DNA of 64,000 bases, from assembly GCA_014896485.1 (NCBI GenBank), contig JADBKH010000013.1, positions 23,124 through 87,123 on the forward strand, in the 5' to 3' direction. This document shows positions 37,849 to 47,245 of the stretch, one piece after another. Every line of letters begins with the position of its first letter. The stretch's first letter is position 1. Under the pieces are notes generated by a model. It was not told where the DNA came from. It made no database searches and saw only the letters and a list, made by a program, of their open reading frames with translations. The stretch comes from Bacillota bacterium. Lineage in GTDB: Bacteria; Bacillota; Bacilli; Bu12. The position numbers and the translations under genes are program-made.

Positions 37849-38334
37849 ATGGCACGGGAAGCAGCAACATCTGACAAGCAGGCACGTGCGGTTGCCCGGT
37901 TCGTCCGCATTGCACCGCGCAAAGCTCGGCTGTGCGTCGATCTTATCCGCGGAAAACAGGTCGATGAAGCGCTCGCCATCTTGCGGTTTACTCCCAAGGC
38001 AGCAGCGCCCATCGTCGCGGACGTCATCGCCTCGGCAGCGGCCAACGCCGAGCATAACCTCGGTTTGGATCGGCAACGTCTGGTGATCAAAACGGCTTAT
38101 GTCGATGGCGGTCCCAGTTTGAAACGCTATATTCCACGGGCGATGGGGCGCGCTTCACAGATTCTCAAACGCACCAGCCACATTACCGTGATCGTGGAAG
38201 AGAGTGCGCGCCTTCCTCGGCCGTCCGCTGCCCAGCGCAACCGCAGAACAGCACGTCGGACAGCTGCGGCAGCACCGGCAGAAACGGCAACTGTACCGTC
38301 CGAAAAGCCAGCCGAAGGGACCAATGAAGCGTAA
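37849..38334 (+). CDS. rplV: 50S ribosomal protein L22 with basic C-terminal tail
   Basis: 161 residues, longer than the usual 110 to 120. The core ([60 protein letters not shown]) contains the tunnel loop. About 40 extra residues follow, rich in Ala, Arg and Pro ([20 protein letters not shown], then [10 protein letters not shown]). Such tails occur in several high-GC lineages and probably stay on the ribosome surface. GAAGGGAGG precedes the ATG. Confidence 0.95.
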   Translation: MAREAATSDKQARAVARFVRIAPRKARLCVDLIRGKQVDEALAILRFTPKAAAPIVADVIASAAANAEHNLGLDRQRLVIKTAYVDGGPSLKRYIPRAMGRASQILKRTSHITVIVEESARLPRPSAAQRNRRTARRTAAAAPAETATVPSEKPAEGTNEA

Positions 38335-38376
38335 GTTGGGTTGCCTTGACAAGCAGAACAGGAAGGAGATGTTGTC

Positions 38377-39051
38377 TTGGGGCAGAAGATCCATCCAATC
38401 GGTTTCCGCATCGGCGTGATCCGCGATTGGGAATCCAAATGGTATGCGGATCAGGATTTTGACAAACTGCTGCAGGAAGACGAGCAGATTCGTACATTTA
38501 TCCGTAGTCGTCTGCGCGATGCCGCTGTCTCGACGATTGAGATCGAACGTGCCGCCGCCCGCGTCAATGTGGTGATTCACACGGCAAAACCGGGAATGGT
38601 GATCGGCAAGGGAGGCAGCGAGGTCGAGAATCTCCGCCGGGCGCTCTCTGAGCAGACCGGCAAACGGGTGCACATCGATATCGCGGAGATCCGCCACCCT
38701 GAATTGGATGCGCAGCTGGTTGCGGAAGGTATTGCCCAGCAGATCGAGCGCCGCGTTTCCTACCGCCGGGCCATGAAACAGGCGATCCAGCGGACAATCC
38801 GCGCTGGCGCGAAGGGCATCCGCACCAACGTGGCCGGACGGTTGGGTGGTGCCGAGATCGCCCGTCGCGAGTGGTACGTGGAGGGCACCGTTCCCATGCA
38901 GACACTGCGTGCCGACATCGATTTTGGTTTCGCGGAGGCACGTACGACGTACGGTCGGATTGGCGTCAAAGTGTGGATTTATCGCGGGGATGTCCTTCCG
39001 GAGCGCAAGGCGACAGCGGCTCGGCCTGCGGAAACGGAGGTCGTACAGTAA
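38377..39051 (+). CDS. rpsC: 30S ribosomal protein S3
   Basis: 224 residues: [25 protein letters not shown], the KH domain motif [19 protein letters not shown] and the C-terminal [13 protein letters not shown]. It forms part of the mRNA entry channel. The start is TTG at 38377 with GGAAGGAG upstream, which gives the conserved GQKIHPIG N-terminus. A TTG start here, like those of rplJ and rpoA, tunes down translation. Confidence 0.95.
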   Translation: MGQKIHPIGFRIGVIRDWESKWYADQDFDKLLQEDEQIRTFIRSRLRDAAVSTIEIERAAARVNVVIHTAKPGMVIGKGGSEVENLRRALSEQTGKRVHIDIAEIRHPELDAQLVAEGIAQQIERRVSYRRAMKQAIQRTIRAGAKGIRTNVAGRLGGAEIARREWYVEGTVPMQTLRADIDFGFAEARTTYGRIGVKVWIYRGDVLPERKATAARPAETEVVQ

Positions 39052-39053
39052 TC

Positions 39054-39485
39054 ATGTTGATGCCAAAGCGTACCAAGTACCGCAAGGTCCAGCGGGGGCG
39101 CATGAAAGGAAAGGCGAAGGCTGGAACAGAGATCAATTTTGGCGAGTGGGGCTTGATTGCGCTCGGAAGCGCCTGGATCACCAATCGCCAGATAGAAGCA
39201 GCGCGTATTGCCATCACCCGACACGTGCGTCGTGGGGGAAAGTTGTGGATTCGTATTTTTCCCGACAAGCCGATCACCAAAAAACCTGCCGAAACCCGGA
39301 TGGGCTCTGGAAAGGGCAATCCAGAAGGATGGGTTGCTGTGGTCAAACCGGGACGGGTGATGTTCGAGCTTGCCGGCGTTCCAGACGACGTGGCCAAGGA
39401 GGCCTTGCGGCTCGCTTCCCATAAGCTGCCGATCAAGTGCAAGATCGTCCAGCGCGAAGGAGTTGAGGAGGCTCATGAAGGTTAA
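39054..39485 (+). CDS. rplP: 50S ribosomal protein L16
   Basis: 143 residues: [33 protein letters not shown], ending with [15 protein letters not shown]. It shapes the A-site tRNA pocket. ATG 39054 or ATG 39060 (MPKRTKY) may start it; GGAGG inside rpsC supports either. It overlaps rpmC by 11 nt. The loop with the arginine hydroxylated in some bacteria ([18 protein letters not shown]) is intact. Confidence 0.95.
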   Translation: MLMPKRTKYRKVQRGRMKGKAKAGTEINFGEWGLIALGSAWITNRQIEAARIAITRHVRRGGKLWIRIFPDKPITKKPAETRMGSGKGNPEGWVAVVKPGRVMFELAGVPDDVAKEALRLASHKLPIKCKIVQREGVEEAHEG

Positions 39486-39684
39486 AGCAGTGCTCGACGA
39501 ATTGCGCGAGCTGAGTGACGAGCAACTGGAGAAGCGCGTGAAGGATCTGAAGGAGGAACTCTTCAACCTTCGCTTCCAAGCCGCAACGGCCCAGTTGGAA
39601 AATCCAGCGCGGATTCGTCAAGTACGTAAGATGATTGCTCGGGTCCGTACGATTCAGACAGAGCGCAAGATGGGCATTCAGTAA
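39475..39684 (+). CDS. rpmC: 50S ribosomal protein L29
   Basis: 69 residues: [60 protein letters not shown]. Two-helix protein near the tunnel exit. It begins inside the rplP 3' end, with GTTGAGGAGG as the ribosome site. The start at 39475 is fixed by [11 protein letters not shown]; the ORF-track start 39370 is out of the protein family. Confidence 0.95.
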   Translation: MKVKAVLDELRELSDEQLEKRVKDLKEELFNLRFQAATAQLENPARIRQVRKMIARVRTIQTERKMGIQ

Positions 39685-39693
39685 GGAGGGAAG

Positions 39694-39993
39694 ATGGTGG
39701 AGCAAGCCCAGGCAAGTGAGGGGGCGCAGCAAACGCCCAATCGCACGAACAAACGGCGGCAACTGATCGGAACTGTCGTCAGCGACAAGATGGAAAAGAC
39801 CGTCGTCGTGCGTGTGGAACGTTTAATCGAGCATTCGAAGTATCACAAGCGGTTGCGCCGCAGCAAGAAATACAAGGCCCATGATGAAAACAACCGCTGT
39901 CATGTCGGCGATCAGGTGCGGATCGAAGAGACACGCCCCTTGTCCAAGGAGAAGCGCTGGCGTGTCGTCGAGATTCTGCGGACATCCATCTAG
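39694..39993 (+). CDS. rpsQ: 30S ribosomal protein S17
   Basis: 99 residues. The first 20 ([20 protein letters not shown]) are an extension; the core is [42 protein letters not shown], ending [16 protein letters not shown]. It binds 16S rRNA helix 11. AAGGAGGGAAG precedes ATG 39694, ten bases after rpmC. Confidence 0.95.
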   Translation: MVEQAQASEGAQQTPNRTNKRRQLIGTVVSDKMEKTVVVRVERLIEHSKYHKRLRRSKKYKAHDENNRCHVGDQVRIEETRPLSKEKRWRVVEILRTSI

Positions 39994-40007
39994 AGGGAGG
40001 TGACGCT

Positions 40008-40376
40008 GTGATTCAGCAAGAGACGCGCCTTCGCGCCGCAGACAACACAGGTGCGCGCGAACTCCTGTGTATCCGTGTGCTCGGTGGATCACGGCGCAAG
40101 TGGGGGAATATCGGCGATGTCATCATTGCCTCGGTGAAAAATGCTACGCCCGGAGGCGTTGTAAAAAAAGGCGATGTCGTACGTGCGGTTATCGTGCGGA
40201 CGAAAAGCGGTGTACGGCGAAAGGACGGTTCGTACATTTCCTTCGATGAAAATGCGGCAGTGTTGATCGGTGCAGACGGTACGCCCCGGGGCACCCGTAT
40301 CTTTGGCCCTGTCGCCCGCGAGTTGCGGGAACGCAACTTCATGAAGATCATCTCGTTGGCACCGGAAGTGCTTTAA
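40008..40376 (+). CDS. rplN: 50S ribosomal protein L14
   Basis: 122 residues: [66 protein letters not shown], complete to [12 protein letters not shown]. It contacts 16S rRNA at a bridge and is the target of RsfS. GTG start after GGGAGGTGACG. It is followed by rplX, the usual order. Confidence 0.96.
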   Translation: MIQQETRLRAADNTGARELLCIRVLGGSRRKWGNIGDVIIASVKNATPGGVVKKGDVVRAVIVRTKSGVRRKDGSYISFDENAAVLIGADGTPRGTRIFGPVARELRERNFMKIISLAPEVL

Positions 40377-40411
40377 AGCCAGCGGGGAATGCAGTGGAAG
40401 GGAGGGTGCCT

Positions 40412-40741
40412 GTGAAAGCGCGTCATCTGCACGTCCGCAAAGAGGATACGGTCGAAGTGATCTCGGGCAAAGATCGGGGCAAGCGAGGGCGTGTCTTGGT
40501 GGCCTATCCGGCCAAGGAACGTGTGCTGGTGGAAGGCGTCAACCAAATCAAACGCCATACCAAGCCCAACCCGGCTTATCCCAAGGGCGGTATCATTACC
40601 AAAGAGGCGCCGATCCACGTCTCCAACGTCATGATTGTCTGCAAGCACTGCAACCGGCGGACGCGGATTGCACACCGCTTCCTGGACGATGGCAAAAAGA
40701 TTCGGGTCTGTAAGCATTGTGGGCAGTCTTTAGACGACTAG
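40412..40741 (+). CDS. rplX: 50S ribosomal protein L24
   Basis: 109 residues: MKARHLHVRKEDTVEVISGKDRGKRGRVLVAYPAKERVLVEGVNQIKRHTKPN. KOW-type SH3 protein that initiates 50S assembly. It carries cysteines near the C-terminus (IVCKHCNRRTR and VCKHCGQS), the zinc-finger-like tail found in many bacterial L24 proteins. GTG 40412, six bases after GGGAGG, is preferred over the track start at 40394. Confidence 0.94.
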   Translation: MKARHLHVRKEDTVEVISGKDRGKRGRVLVAYPAKERVLVEGVNQIKRHTKPNPAYPKGGIITKEAPIHVSNVMIVCKHCNRRTRIAHRFLDDGKKIRVCKHCGQSLDD

Positions 40742-40767
40742 AAATTCCAATGGGGAGGTGAATGAGG

Positions 40768-41334
40768 GTGGCAGCAGTAGAAGAGAAACCTGAGCCAAGG
40801 CTGAAGCAACAGTATGAGCAGGCGGTGGTCCCTGCGCTGATGCAGCGTTTTAGCTACAAGAACCCGATGCAGGTGCCACGTCTCGAGAAGATCGTGATCA
40901 ACATGGGCGTTGGGGAAGCGGTCCAAACACCGAAGGCCCTGGATGCGGCGATGGAGCAACTGACTTTGATCGCCGCCCAAAAGCCGGTTGTCACCCGGGC
41001 ACGGAAATCGATTGCCGGCTTCCACCTGCGGGCAGGCATGCCGATTGGGCTGAAAGTTACCTTGCGCGGAGATCGTCTCTGGTATTTCATAGATAGGCTG
41101 ATCTCGGTGGCCATGCCTCGTATCCGCGATTTTCGTGGCGTTTCGCCGCGGGCTTTTGACGGACGTGGTAATTACACCATGGGATTGAAGGAGCAGCTCG
41201 TTTTTCCAGAGATCGACTACGACCAAATCGATCGCGTGCGTGGGATGGACATCATCTTTGTCACGACGGCCAAGACGGATGAAGAGGCCCGAGTGTTGCT
41301 AGAGCAGCTCGGTATTCCCTTCGCCGCGCGGTAA
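40768..41334 (+). CDS. rplE: 50S ribosomal protein L5
   Basis: 188 residues from GTG 40768 (GGAGG is 9 nt upstream; only 3 nt from ATG 40762, which is less likely). [42 protein letters not shown], and the conserved [18 protein letters not shown]-like block ([19 protein letters not shown]), with a regular C-terminus. It binds 5S rRNA and P-site tRNA. In most bacteria rpsN follows; here rpsH comes next. Confidence 0.94.
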   Translation: MAAVEEKPEPRLKQQYEQAVVPALMQRFSYKNPMQVPRLEKIVINMGVGEAVQTPKALDAAMEQLTLIAAQKPVVTRARKSIAGFHLRAGMPIGLKVTLRGDRLWYFIDRLISVAMPRIRDFRGVSPRAFDGRGNYTMGLKEQLVFPEIDYDQIDRVRGMDIIFVTTAKTDEEARVLLEQLGIPFAAR

Positions 41335-41362
41335 ATCCAAACCAGGAAGGGAGGCTCTGATC

Positions 41363-41767
41363 ATGAACCTGTCGGATCCGATTGCCGATATGCTCACCCG
41401 TATTCGCAATGCCAATGCCGTTCGCCACGAAAACGTCGACATTCCCTACTCTAAGATCAAAGGTGCCATCGCTGAGATCCTCAAGCAGGAAGGTTTTGTC
41501 CGCGAGATCGAGGTGATGCCTGCCAAGCAAGGGGCGGGGAAGGTGATGCAGCTAAAGCTCAACTACGGACCCAACCGCGAGCAGGTCATTACGGGACTCA
41601 AGCGCATCTCCAAACCCGGGTTGCGTGTCTACGCGGGCAAAGACGAGCTTCCTCGCGTGCTGGGCGGCTTGGGTGTGGCCATTCTGTCCACTTCGCAAGG
41701 GATACTGACAGACAAAGAGTGCCGCAGGCGGGGTATCGGCGGAGAAGTGCTCTGCTACGTCTGGTAA
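41363..41767 (+). CDS. rpsH: 30S ribosomal protein S8
   Basis: 134 residues: [51 protein letters not shown], ending [34 protein letters not shown]. It organises the 30S platform and in many bacteria autoregulates the spc operon. AGGGAGGCTCTG precedes ATG 41363. It directly follows rplE, because rpsN has been moved downstream in this genome. Confidence 0.96.
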   Translation: MNLSDPIADMLTRIRNANAVRHENVDIPYSKIKGAIAEILKQEGFVREIEVMPAKQGAGKVMQLKLNYGPNREQVITGLKRISKPGLRVYAGKDELPRVLGGLGVAILSTSQGILTDKECRRRGIGGEVLCYVW

Positions 41768-41784
41768 CCGAAAGGAGGTAAACC

Positions 41785-42324
41785 GTGTCACGTATTGGGC
41801 GACAACCCATTCCTCTGCCGCAAGGGGTTGAAGTGACCGTCGATGGTCACACCGTGACGGTCAAAGGACCAAAGGGAACCTTGACCCGCACTATCCACCC
41901 CAACATGCGCGTCTTTGTAGAAGATGGCACACTGCGGGTGGAACGGCCCAACGACGAACGTCAAAACCGGGCCCTGCACGGAACGAGCCGTGCGATCCTT
42001 GCCAACATGGTGCAAGGGGTCACACAAGGCTATCAGAAGAACCTCGAGTTGGTGGGCGTCGGCTATCGTGCAGCAAAAAATGGAAACACCATCACCCTTT
42101 CCGTCGGCTTTTCTCATCCAGTGGTCATTCCTGCGGAGGATGGGATCCAGTTCGATGTGCCCAATCCGACGCACATTACGGTCTCGGGGATCGACAAAGA
42201 GCAAGTCGGAGAGGTTTCGGCGAAGATACGCAGCGTACGGCCACCGGAACCGTATAAGGGCAAGGGTATCCGCTACGAGGGTGAGCACGTTCGGAGCAAA
42301 GTCGGCAAAACCGGCAAACGGTAA
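41785..42324 (+). CDS. rplF: 50S ribosomal protein L6
   Basis: 179 residues: [33 protein letters not shown], with the C-terminal [26 protein letters not shown]-like block ([23 protein letters not shown]). It supports the GTPase-centre region. GTG start with AAAGGAGGTAAACC upstream. rpsN follows 29 nt downstream in place of rplR. Confidence 0.95.
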   Translation: MSRIGRQPIPLPQGVEVTVDGHTVTVKGPKGTLTRTIHPNMRVFVEDGTLRVERPNDERQNRALHGTSRAILANMVQGVTQGYQKNLELVGVGYRAAKNGNTITLSVGFSHPVVIPAEDGIQFDVPNPTHITVSGIDKEQVGEVSAKIRSVRPPEPYKGKGIRYEGEHVRSKVGKTGKR

Positions 42325-42353
42325 GCAGAGATCATGGAAGGAGGTGCGCAGCG

Positions 42354-42539
42354 ATGGCCAAAAAGTCTTTGATCGTCAAAGCCCAGCGTCCCCCAAAATA
42401 TGCAGTGCGCAGCTATACGCGCTGCCAGCGGTGTGGACGTCCCCATTCGGTCTATCGCAAATTCGGGTTGTGTCGCATTTGCCTGCGTGAGCTGGCACAC
42501 CGGGGAGATATCCCGGGGATGACCAAATCATCGTGGTAA
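42354..42539 (+). CDS. rpsN: 30S ribosomal protein S14, type Z, displaced to after rplF
   Basis: 61 residues: [61 protein letters not shown]. The four cysteines CQRC and CRIC make it the zinc type. The fold and length are normal for Bacillota. In nearly all bacteria rpsN lies between rplE and rpsH; here it lies between rplF and rplR. GAAGGAGGTGC precedes the ATG. It is complete and looks functional, so this is a rearrangement rather than a pseudogene. Confidence 0.95.
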   Translation: MAKKSLIVKAQRPPKYAVRSYTRCQRCGRPHSVYRKFGLCRICLRELAHRGDIPGMTKSSW

Positions 42540-42555
42540 GAGAGGAGTGTAGGGT

Positions 42556-42924
42556 GTGATCAAGAAAGGAAGCCGCGAAGAGGCACGACAGCACAGGCAC
42601 CGGAGGGTGCGCAAGCGCGTCGTCGGCACACCTGAGCGCCCGCGCCTGTCGGTCTATCGCAGCAATGAACATATCTACGCCCAAATTATCGATGACGAAA
42701 GCAGCCGCACGCTGTGTGCCGCGTCGACGATCGACAGGGAGTTGCGCGGCAAGCTCGCATCTGGATCCAACGTGGATGCGGCGCGTGCCGTCGGGAACCT
42801 GTTGGCCCAGCGGGCGGTCGCCAAAGGAATTTCCAAGGTCGCTTTCGATCGTGGTGGGTATCTCTACCACGGACGGGTGGCCGCGTTGGCTGAGGCTGCG
42901 CGCGAGGGTGGCTTGGACTTTTAG
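42556..42924 (+). CDS. rplR: 50S ribosomal protein L18
   Basis: 122 residues: [53 protein letters not shown], with the C-terminus [24 protein letters not shown]. Binds 5S rRNA with L5. GTG start with GAGAGGAGTG upstream. The stop at 42924 is 34 nt before rpsE. Confidence 0.95.
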   Translation: MIKKGSREEARQHRHRRVRKRVVGTPERPRLSVYRSNEHIYAQIIDDESSRTLCAASTIDRELRGKLASGSNVDAARAVGNLLAQRAVAKGISKVAFDRGGYLYHGRVAALAEAAREGGLDF

Positions 42925-42958
42925 AGGAGCGTTCCAAAAAGCAAGCAAACTGAAAGGA

Positions 42959-43471
42959 GTGAGTGATCTGGCTCGCATCAATCCACAGGGGTTGGAACTG
43001 GAAGAGTTTGTGGTGAGCGTGAATCGTGTGGCGAAGGTCGTCAAGGGTGGAAAACGGTTCAGCTTCTCTGCGTTGGTTGTCGTTGGTGATCGGGCAGGGC
43101 ATGTCGGGTTGGGGCTGGGCAAAGCGAGTGAAGTGCCCGAAGCGATCCGCAAGGGCGCCGAAGTTGCCAAAAAGTCGTTGATCCGCGTGCCCTTGCGCGG
43201 TTCGACCATCCCGCACAACGTCATCGGACTCTTCGGATCTGCCCAGGTGCTACTCAAGCCGGCCTCTGAAGGTACGGGGCTGATCGCAGGAGGGGCTGCA
43301 CGTCTGGTGATGGAGGCGGCAGGGATCAAGGACGTTTTGACCAAGTCGCTCGGTTCGAGCAATCCGATCAATGTCGCACAAGCAGCGATGGATGGCCTGC
43401 GCCGCCTGAAGACACCTGATGAGGTGGCCAAACTGCGGGGCAAGACCCTGCAGGAAGTTTTGTTCGGCTGA
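42959..43471 (+). CDS. rpsE: 30S ribosomal protein S5, probably starting with CTG 42968
   Basis: Translation from GTG 42959 gives [31 protein letters not shown], and the rest ([37 protein letters not shown]) is a standard S5 C-terminus. Yet the SD AAAGGAG ends within the GTG, leaving no spacing. CTG 42968 lies 8 nt after the SD and gives an N-terminus ARINPQ that aligns with the family's RRIDP start. Coordinates use the GTG as a safe outer limit. Length 167 to 170 residues is normal. The next gene is rplO; rpmD, expected here, is missing. Confidence 0.93.
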   Translation: MSDLARINPQGLELEEFVVSVNRVAKVVKGGKRFSFSALVVVGDRAGHVGLGLGKASEVPEAIRKGAEVAKKSLIRVPLRGSTIPHNVIGLFGSAQVLLKPASEGTGLIAGGAARLVMEAAGIKDVLTKSLGSSNPINVAQAAMDGLRRLKTPDEVAKLRGKTLQEVLFG

Positions 43472-43487
43472 AGGGAGGGTGGAGAAG

Positions 43488-43928
43488 ATGCGCCTGAATG
43501 AACTCCATGCACCGGAAGGCGCGCGTCATGCCAAAAAGCGTGTTGGCCGGGGAATCGGAAGTGGCCACGGGAAAACGGCGGGGCGCGGCACCAAAGGACA
43601 AGGTGCCCGCTCAGGCGGCAATGTGCGCCCGGGCTTTGAGGGCGGGCAGATGCCGATCACGCGCCGTTTGCCGAAACGGGGCTTCAAGAATCCCAACCAC
43701 AAGGAGTATGTTGCTGTCAATGTCGGCAGGCTCGAACGGTTTGATGCGGGTACGGTGGTAACCCCCCAACTGTTGTTGCAGGAGCGGGTAGTCAGTCGGT
43801 TGGCAGACGGCATCAAAATTCTTGGCGGTGGTGAAATTAGCAAGCCATTGACGGTGCAGGCGGCGGCTTTCTCAGAGACGGCCGCTGCAAAAATTGCGGC
43901 AGCCGGTGGCAAGGCTGAGGTGATCTGA
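43488..43928 (+). CDS. rplO: 50S ribosomal protein L15
   Basis: 146 residues: [44 protein letters not shown], ending GGKAEVI. The glycine-rich N-terminal arm penetrates the 50S. ATG 43488 follows GGAGGG. Only 16 nt separate it from the rpsE stop, which shows that rpmD (about 60 codons) is not between them. secY begins at the stop codon's neighbour, 43929. Confidence 0.95.
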   Translation: MRLNELHAPEGARHAKKRVGRGIGSGHGKTAGRGTKGQGARSGGNVRPGFEGGQMPITRRLPKRGFKNPNHKEYVAVNVGRLERFDAGTVVTPQLLLQERVVSRLADGIKILGGGEISKPLTVQAAAFSETAAAKIAAAGGKAEVI

Positions 43929-45227
43929 GTGTGGGAGACCTTCGGCAACCTCTTTCGCGTTCCAGAACTGCGTAGACGGTTGTTGGCCACCCTGGGGCTG
44001 TTGGTCATCTTTCGGATCGGTTCCAACATCGCCGTGCCCAATGTCGATCCCTCGGTGATCGCCCAGGCATCGTCGCAAAACGGCGGCATTCTCGCCTTCA
44101 TGGATGCGCTTTCCGGTGGTGCGCTTTCGCGCATGTCAATCTTTGCCATGAGCGTCTATCCATACGTGACCGCCTCCATCATCGTGCAGCTGCTGTCGAT
44201 GGACGTCATCCCGACCTTGACCGAATGGGCACGTGAGGGGGAGGCGGGCCGGCGCCGGTTAACCCAGTTGACCCGTTACTTGACCGCTATCTTGGGAGCC
44301 GTTCAGGCAGCCGGCTTTACCTTCGGGTATTTTCGCACCCTGTTTGGCGCCAACATCGTCGTCGATCAGAGCGTCTTTGGTTACGCAGAAGTCATCCTGG
44401 CGTTGACGGCCGGAACGGTCTTGCTAATGTGGTTGGGCGAAATGATCACCGAATACGGCATTGGCAATGGCATCTCGATCGTGATCATGGCGGGTATCGT
44501 CTCCCGTGTACCCGCTTATTTGCAGTCGATCTACCAGACTTGGTACGCGGGCAACCAGCCGCAATTGGCCTTGCACATCGCTTTTGGCGTGATCTTGGTG
44601 GTCATTGCGGTCTTGGTTGTCGCCGGGGTCGTCTACATGCACGAGGGTGTGCGGCGTATCCCGGTACAATACAGTCGGCGTGTGGTCGGGCGCAGGATGT
44701 ATGCAGGACAGCAAACCCACATCCCAATCAAGGTGAATGCTTCCGGCGTTATCCCGATCATCTTTGCCTCGTCGTTGCTCTATGTGCCGGTGATCATTGC
44801 GGCCTTTTTCCCCAATCATGGCTGGGCGACTTGGATCGGCGCAAACTTAAACTTTCAAGGCGCGTTCTATAACGTGCTGTATGCCCTGCTCATCGTCGGG
44901 TTTACCTTTTTCTACACCTATGTGCAGATCAACCCGATGCAACTGGCCGACGACATGAAAAAGTACGGCGGATTTATCCCCGGGGTGCGACCGGGACGTC
45001 CGACGGAACAGTACATTACACGCATCATGAACCGTATCACCGTCGCCGGTGCCGTTTTTCTGGCAGTGATCGCCATTATCCCCTCCCTGTTCATCGGAGT
45101 GACCGGATTGACGGCGGTTTACTTTGGAGGCACTGCGCTGCTGATCATGGTGGGGGTCACGCTGGATACGATGAAGCAGTTGGAAGGCCAGCTCGTCATG
45201 CGCCACTACCACGGCTTCATCCGTTAG
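43929..45227 (+). CDS. secY: Protein translocase subunit SecY
   Basis: 432 residues with ten predicted membrane helices. VWETFGNLFRVPELRRRLLATLGLLVIFRIGSNIAVP opens helix 1, the plug region SGGALSRMSIFAMSVYPYVTASIIVQLL follows, and the cytosolic loop GVRRIPVQYSRR and C-terminal RPGRPTEQYITRIMNRITV are typical. It pairs with SecE (18496) and SecG, which is not in this window. GTG start abutting rplO. It precedes adk. Confidence 0.95.
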   Translation: MWETFGNLFRVPELRRRLLATLGLLVIFRIGSNIAVPNVDPSVIAQASSQNGGILAFMDALSGGALSRMSIFAMSVYPYVTASIIVQLLSMDVIPTLTEWAREGEAGRRRLTQLTRYLTAILGAVQAAGFTFGYFRTLFGANIVVDQSVFGYAEVILALTAGTVLLMWLGEMITEYGIGNGISIVIMAGIVSRVPAYLQSIYQTWYAGNQPQLALHIAFGVILVVIAVLVVAGVVYMHEGVRRIPVQYSRRVVGRRMYAGQQTHIPIKVNASGVIPIIFASSLLYVPVIIAAFFPNHGWATWIGANLNFQGAFYNVLYALLIVGFTFFYTYVQINPMQLADDMKKYGGFIPGVRPGRPTEQYITRIMNRITVAGAVFLAVIAIIPSLFIGVTGLTAVYFGGTALLIMVGVTLDTMKQLEGQLVMRHYHGFIR

Positions 45228-45281
45228 GGGTGTAGTGGACACGTGCGTGATGCGCGGATCGAACAGAAAGCGAGGTCGCCG

Positions 45282-45935
45282 ATGCAACTTGTGTTGATGG
45301 GACCACCGGGAGCGGGAAAAGGCACGCAGGGTCCATGGATTGCAGAAGCATACCAACTTCCGATCGTGGCAACCGGAGATATGTTCCGTGAAGCGGTGGC
45401 AGCAGGCACCGAGCTGGGAAAGCTCGCCAAGTCCTACATGGATCGCGGCGCCTATGTTCCGGACGAAGTAACGGTGGGCATTGTCCGGGAGCGCTTGTCA
45501 CAACCCGATTGTGCCAAAGGGTTTGTGCTCGACGGTTTTCCGAGGACGGCTGCTCAGGCCGAGGCGTTGGACCGTATCCTCGCAGAACAGCATCGTCAAC
45601 TGACGCTCGTGCTCTACTTTGACGTCCCCCAAGAAGCGCTGCTGGAAAGGCTTTCCGGTCGGTGGGTCTGCCGGCAGTGTGGGGCGACCTATCATGTGCG
45701 CTTCCATCCGCCGCAGCAAAGCGGACGCTGTGACAAGTGCGGAGGCGAACTCTACCAGCGCCCTGACGATACCCGTGAGACTGCGTTGCACCGGCTGGAG
45801 GTCTACGAGCAGGAAACCGCCTCACTGCGCTCACTCTACGAAGCACGCGGATTGTTGCGCCGCATCGATGCGGAAGCGCCGATCGAGCAAGTACGACAGC
45901 AGGTGCGCGACGTCCTGGAGGAGGTCGATCGTTGA
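45282..45935 (+). CDS. adk: Adenylate kinase, zinc-lid form
   Basis: 217 residues: the P-loop MGPPGAGKGTQ, TGDMFREAVAAGTELG, GFVLDGFPRT, and a lid with CRQCG and CDKCGG, the zinc-binding pairs found in many Gram-positive enzymes. It interconverts ATP, ADP and AMP. ATG 45282 is preferred over the track start 45243 because MQLVLMGPPG is the family start. Its last codon overlaps the TTG of map. Confidence 0.95.
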   Translation: MQLVLMGPPGAGKGTQGPWIAEAYQLPIVATGDMFREAVAAGTELGKLAKSYMDRGAYVPDEVTVGIVRERLSQPDCAKGFVLDGFPRTAAQAEALDRILAEQHRQLTLVLYFDVPQEALLERLSGRWVCRQCGATYHVRFHPPQQSGRCDKCGGELYQRPDDTRETALHRLEVYEQETASLRSLYEARGLLRRIDAEAPIEQVRQQVRDVLEEVDR

Positions 45936-46681
45936 TCATCCTCAAAACCGCCGAGGAGATCGAGAAGATGCGCAAAGCCGGGCGCGTGACCGCTGGAATG
46001 CTCGATGCAGTCGGGCGTGCCGTACGTCCCGGTATCACTACAGAAGAACTCGATGAAATTGCGGCAGATTTTCTGCGCGGTCAAGGTGCAAAACCTTCCT
46101 TTCTCGGCTTCGAAGGGTATCCCAAAACCATTTGCACCTCCGTCAATGAAGAAGTGGTTCACGGCATTCCGGGCCCCCGCGTCCTCCGCGAAGGCGACAT
46201 TGTCAGCGTCGATGCCGGTGCGATTGTCGATGGCTATCAGGGAGATGCAGCGCGTACTTTTGCCGTCGGTTTCATTGATCCCCAGGCACAGAAGTTGATT
46301 GAAGTCACCGAAAAGGCGATGTACATCGGCATCAGCCAAGCCAAACCCGGGGTCCATCTGGGAGACGTTGGGTACGCCATCCAGCAATACGTAGAAGCGC
46401 AGGGCTTTGGCGTGGTTCGGGAGTATGTGGGACATGGGATCGGCACGGAAATGCACGAAGATCCACCCGTTCCCAACTACGGCCGTCCGGGTCGGGGCCT
46501 GCGCTTGCGTGCTGGGATGTGTATCTGCATCGAACCGATGGTCACCGCAGGAGATCCAGCCGTGCGATTGTTGGCCGACGGTTGGACAGCGGTCACCCAA
46601 GATGGATCGTGGGCGGCACATTTCGAGCATTCGTTGGCCATTCTGCCAGAGGGCGCAGAGATTCTTACGCAGCTGACATGA
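45932..46681 (+). CDS. map: Methionine aminopeptidase, type I
   Basis: 249 residues. Metal ligands are visible: VDAGAIVDGYQGDAARTF (two Asp), VGHGIGTEMHEDP (His), MCICIEPM (Glu) and AHFEHSLAI (Glu). It removes the initiator methionine from new proteins. The TTG start at 45932 overlaps the adk stop (TTGA), implying coupled translation. A 322-nt gene-free gap with a promoter follows before infA. Confidence 0.95.
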   Translation: MIILKTAEEIEKMRKAGRVTAGMLDAVGRAVRPGITTEELDEIAADFLRGQGAKPSFLGFEGYPKTICTSVNEEVVHGIPGPRVLREGDIVSVDAGAIVDGYQGDAARTFAVGFIDPQAQKLIEVTEKAMYIGISQAKPGVHLGDVGYAIQQYVEAQGFGVVREYVGHGIGTEMHEDPPVPNYGRPGRGLRLRAGMCICIEPMVTAGDPAVRLLADGWTAVTQDGSWAAHFEHSLAILPEGAEILTQLT

Positions 46682-47003
46682 ACAGGCGAAAGTTCGGCCG
46701 ATGCGCTGTCAGGAGGCGCGCACAAGCCTGTTTGCGCTGTTTTGCTTGATTGCGTCAAGTGTGCTAAGATGGTCCACTGGTTTGTTGGGCCCTTCGACAG
46801 GGATGATGCGGCAAACAAAGAGCAGTGGAGCCACCTGCATTCCGGAGCAGATTCCTCCAGAGGAGCGGTGTAAGCTGTCAGCGCAAACGTCTGGCAGAAA
46901 GCTGAAAAAGGAATGCTTGAACGAATCGCCGATGGGAAGCAAGGGTGCATACCTACTCCGATGCAAGGCTGCCTGCCGCGGCGCGGGAGGAAGGTGAGGA
47001 AGA
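46682..47003 (+). promoter_or_regulatory. map-infA intergenic region: promoter and long infA leader
   Basis: No gene is visible here, including no KOW-domain gene like that found at this site in some Bacillus. TTGCTT (46742-46747), a 17-nt spacer and TAAGAT (46765-46770) make a good promoter. About 230 nt of untranslated leader follow before infA, with only short hairpins. The AGGTGA at 46992-46997 serves infA. Confidence 0.6.
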
Positions 47004-47222
47004 ACGGCCAAGGAAGATGCCATCGAAGTGCAGGGAAGGGTCATCGAGTCTCTACCCAATGCCATGTTTCGCGTCGAATTGGAGAATGGACACCAGATCT
47101 TGGCCCACGTTTCCGGAAAGATTCGGATGCACTACATTCGAATTCTTCCTGGGGATCGGGTCACGGTCGAGCTCTCTCCCTACGACTTGACGCGAGGCAG
47201 AATCACCTATCGGTTTAAATAG
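47004..47222 (+). CDS. infA: Translation initiation factor IF-1, apparently starting with ACG
   Basis: From the ACG at 47004 the frame reads (M)[41 protein letters not shown] and [21 protein letters not shown]: 72 residues, the exact family length, with an in-frame stop at 46995. The only standard start nearby is GTG 47028, which would drop the conserved AKEDAIE segment. AGGTGA at 46992-46997 gives a six-base spacing to the ACG. IF-1 binds the A site of the 30S subunit with IF2 and IF3. A T-to-C sequence error at the start cannot be excluded. The alternative GTG form would have 64 residues. Confidence 0.85.
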   Translation, partial: TAKEDAIEVQGRVIESLPNAMFRVELENGHQILAHVSGKIRMHYIRILPGDRVTVELSPYDLTRGRITYRFK

Positions 47223-47245
47223 CGGTTGCGGTAAGGAGGTACGAG

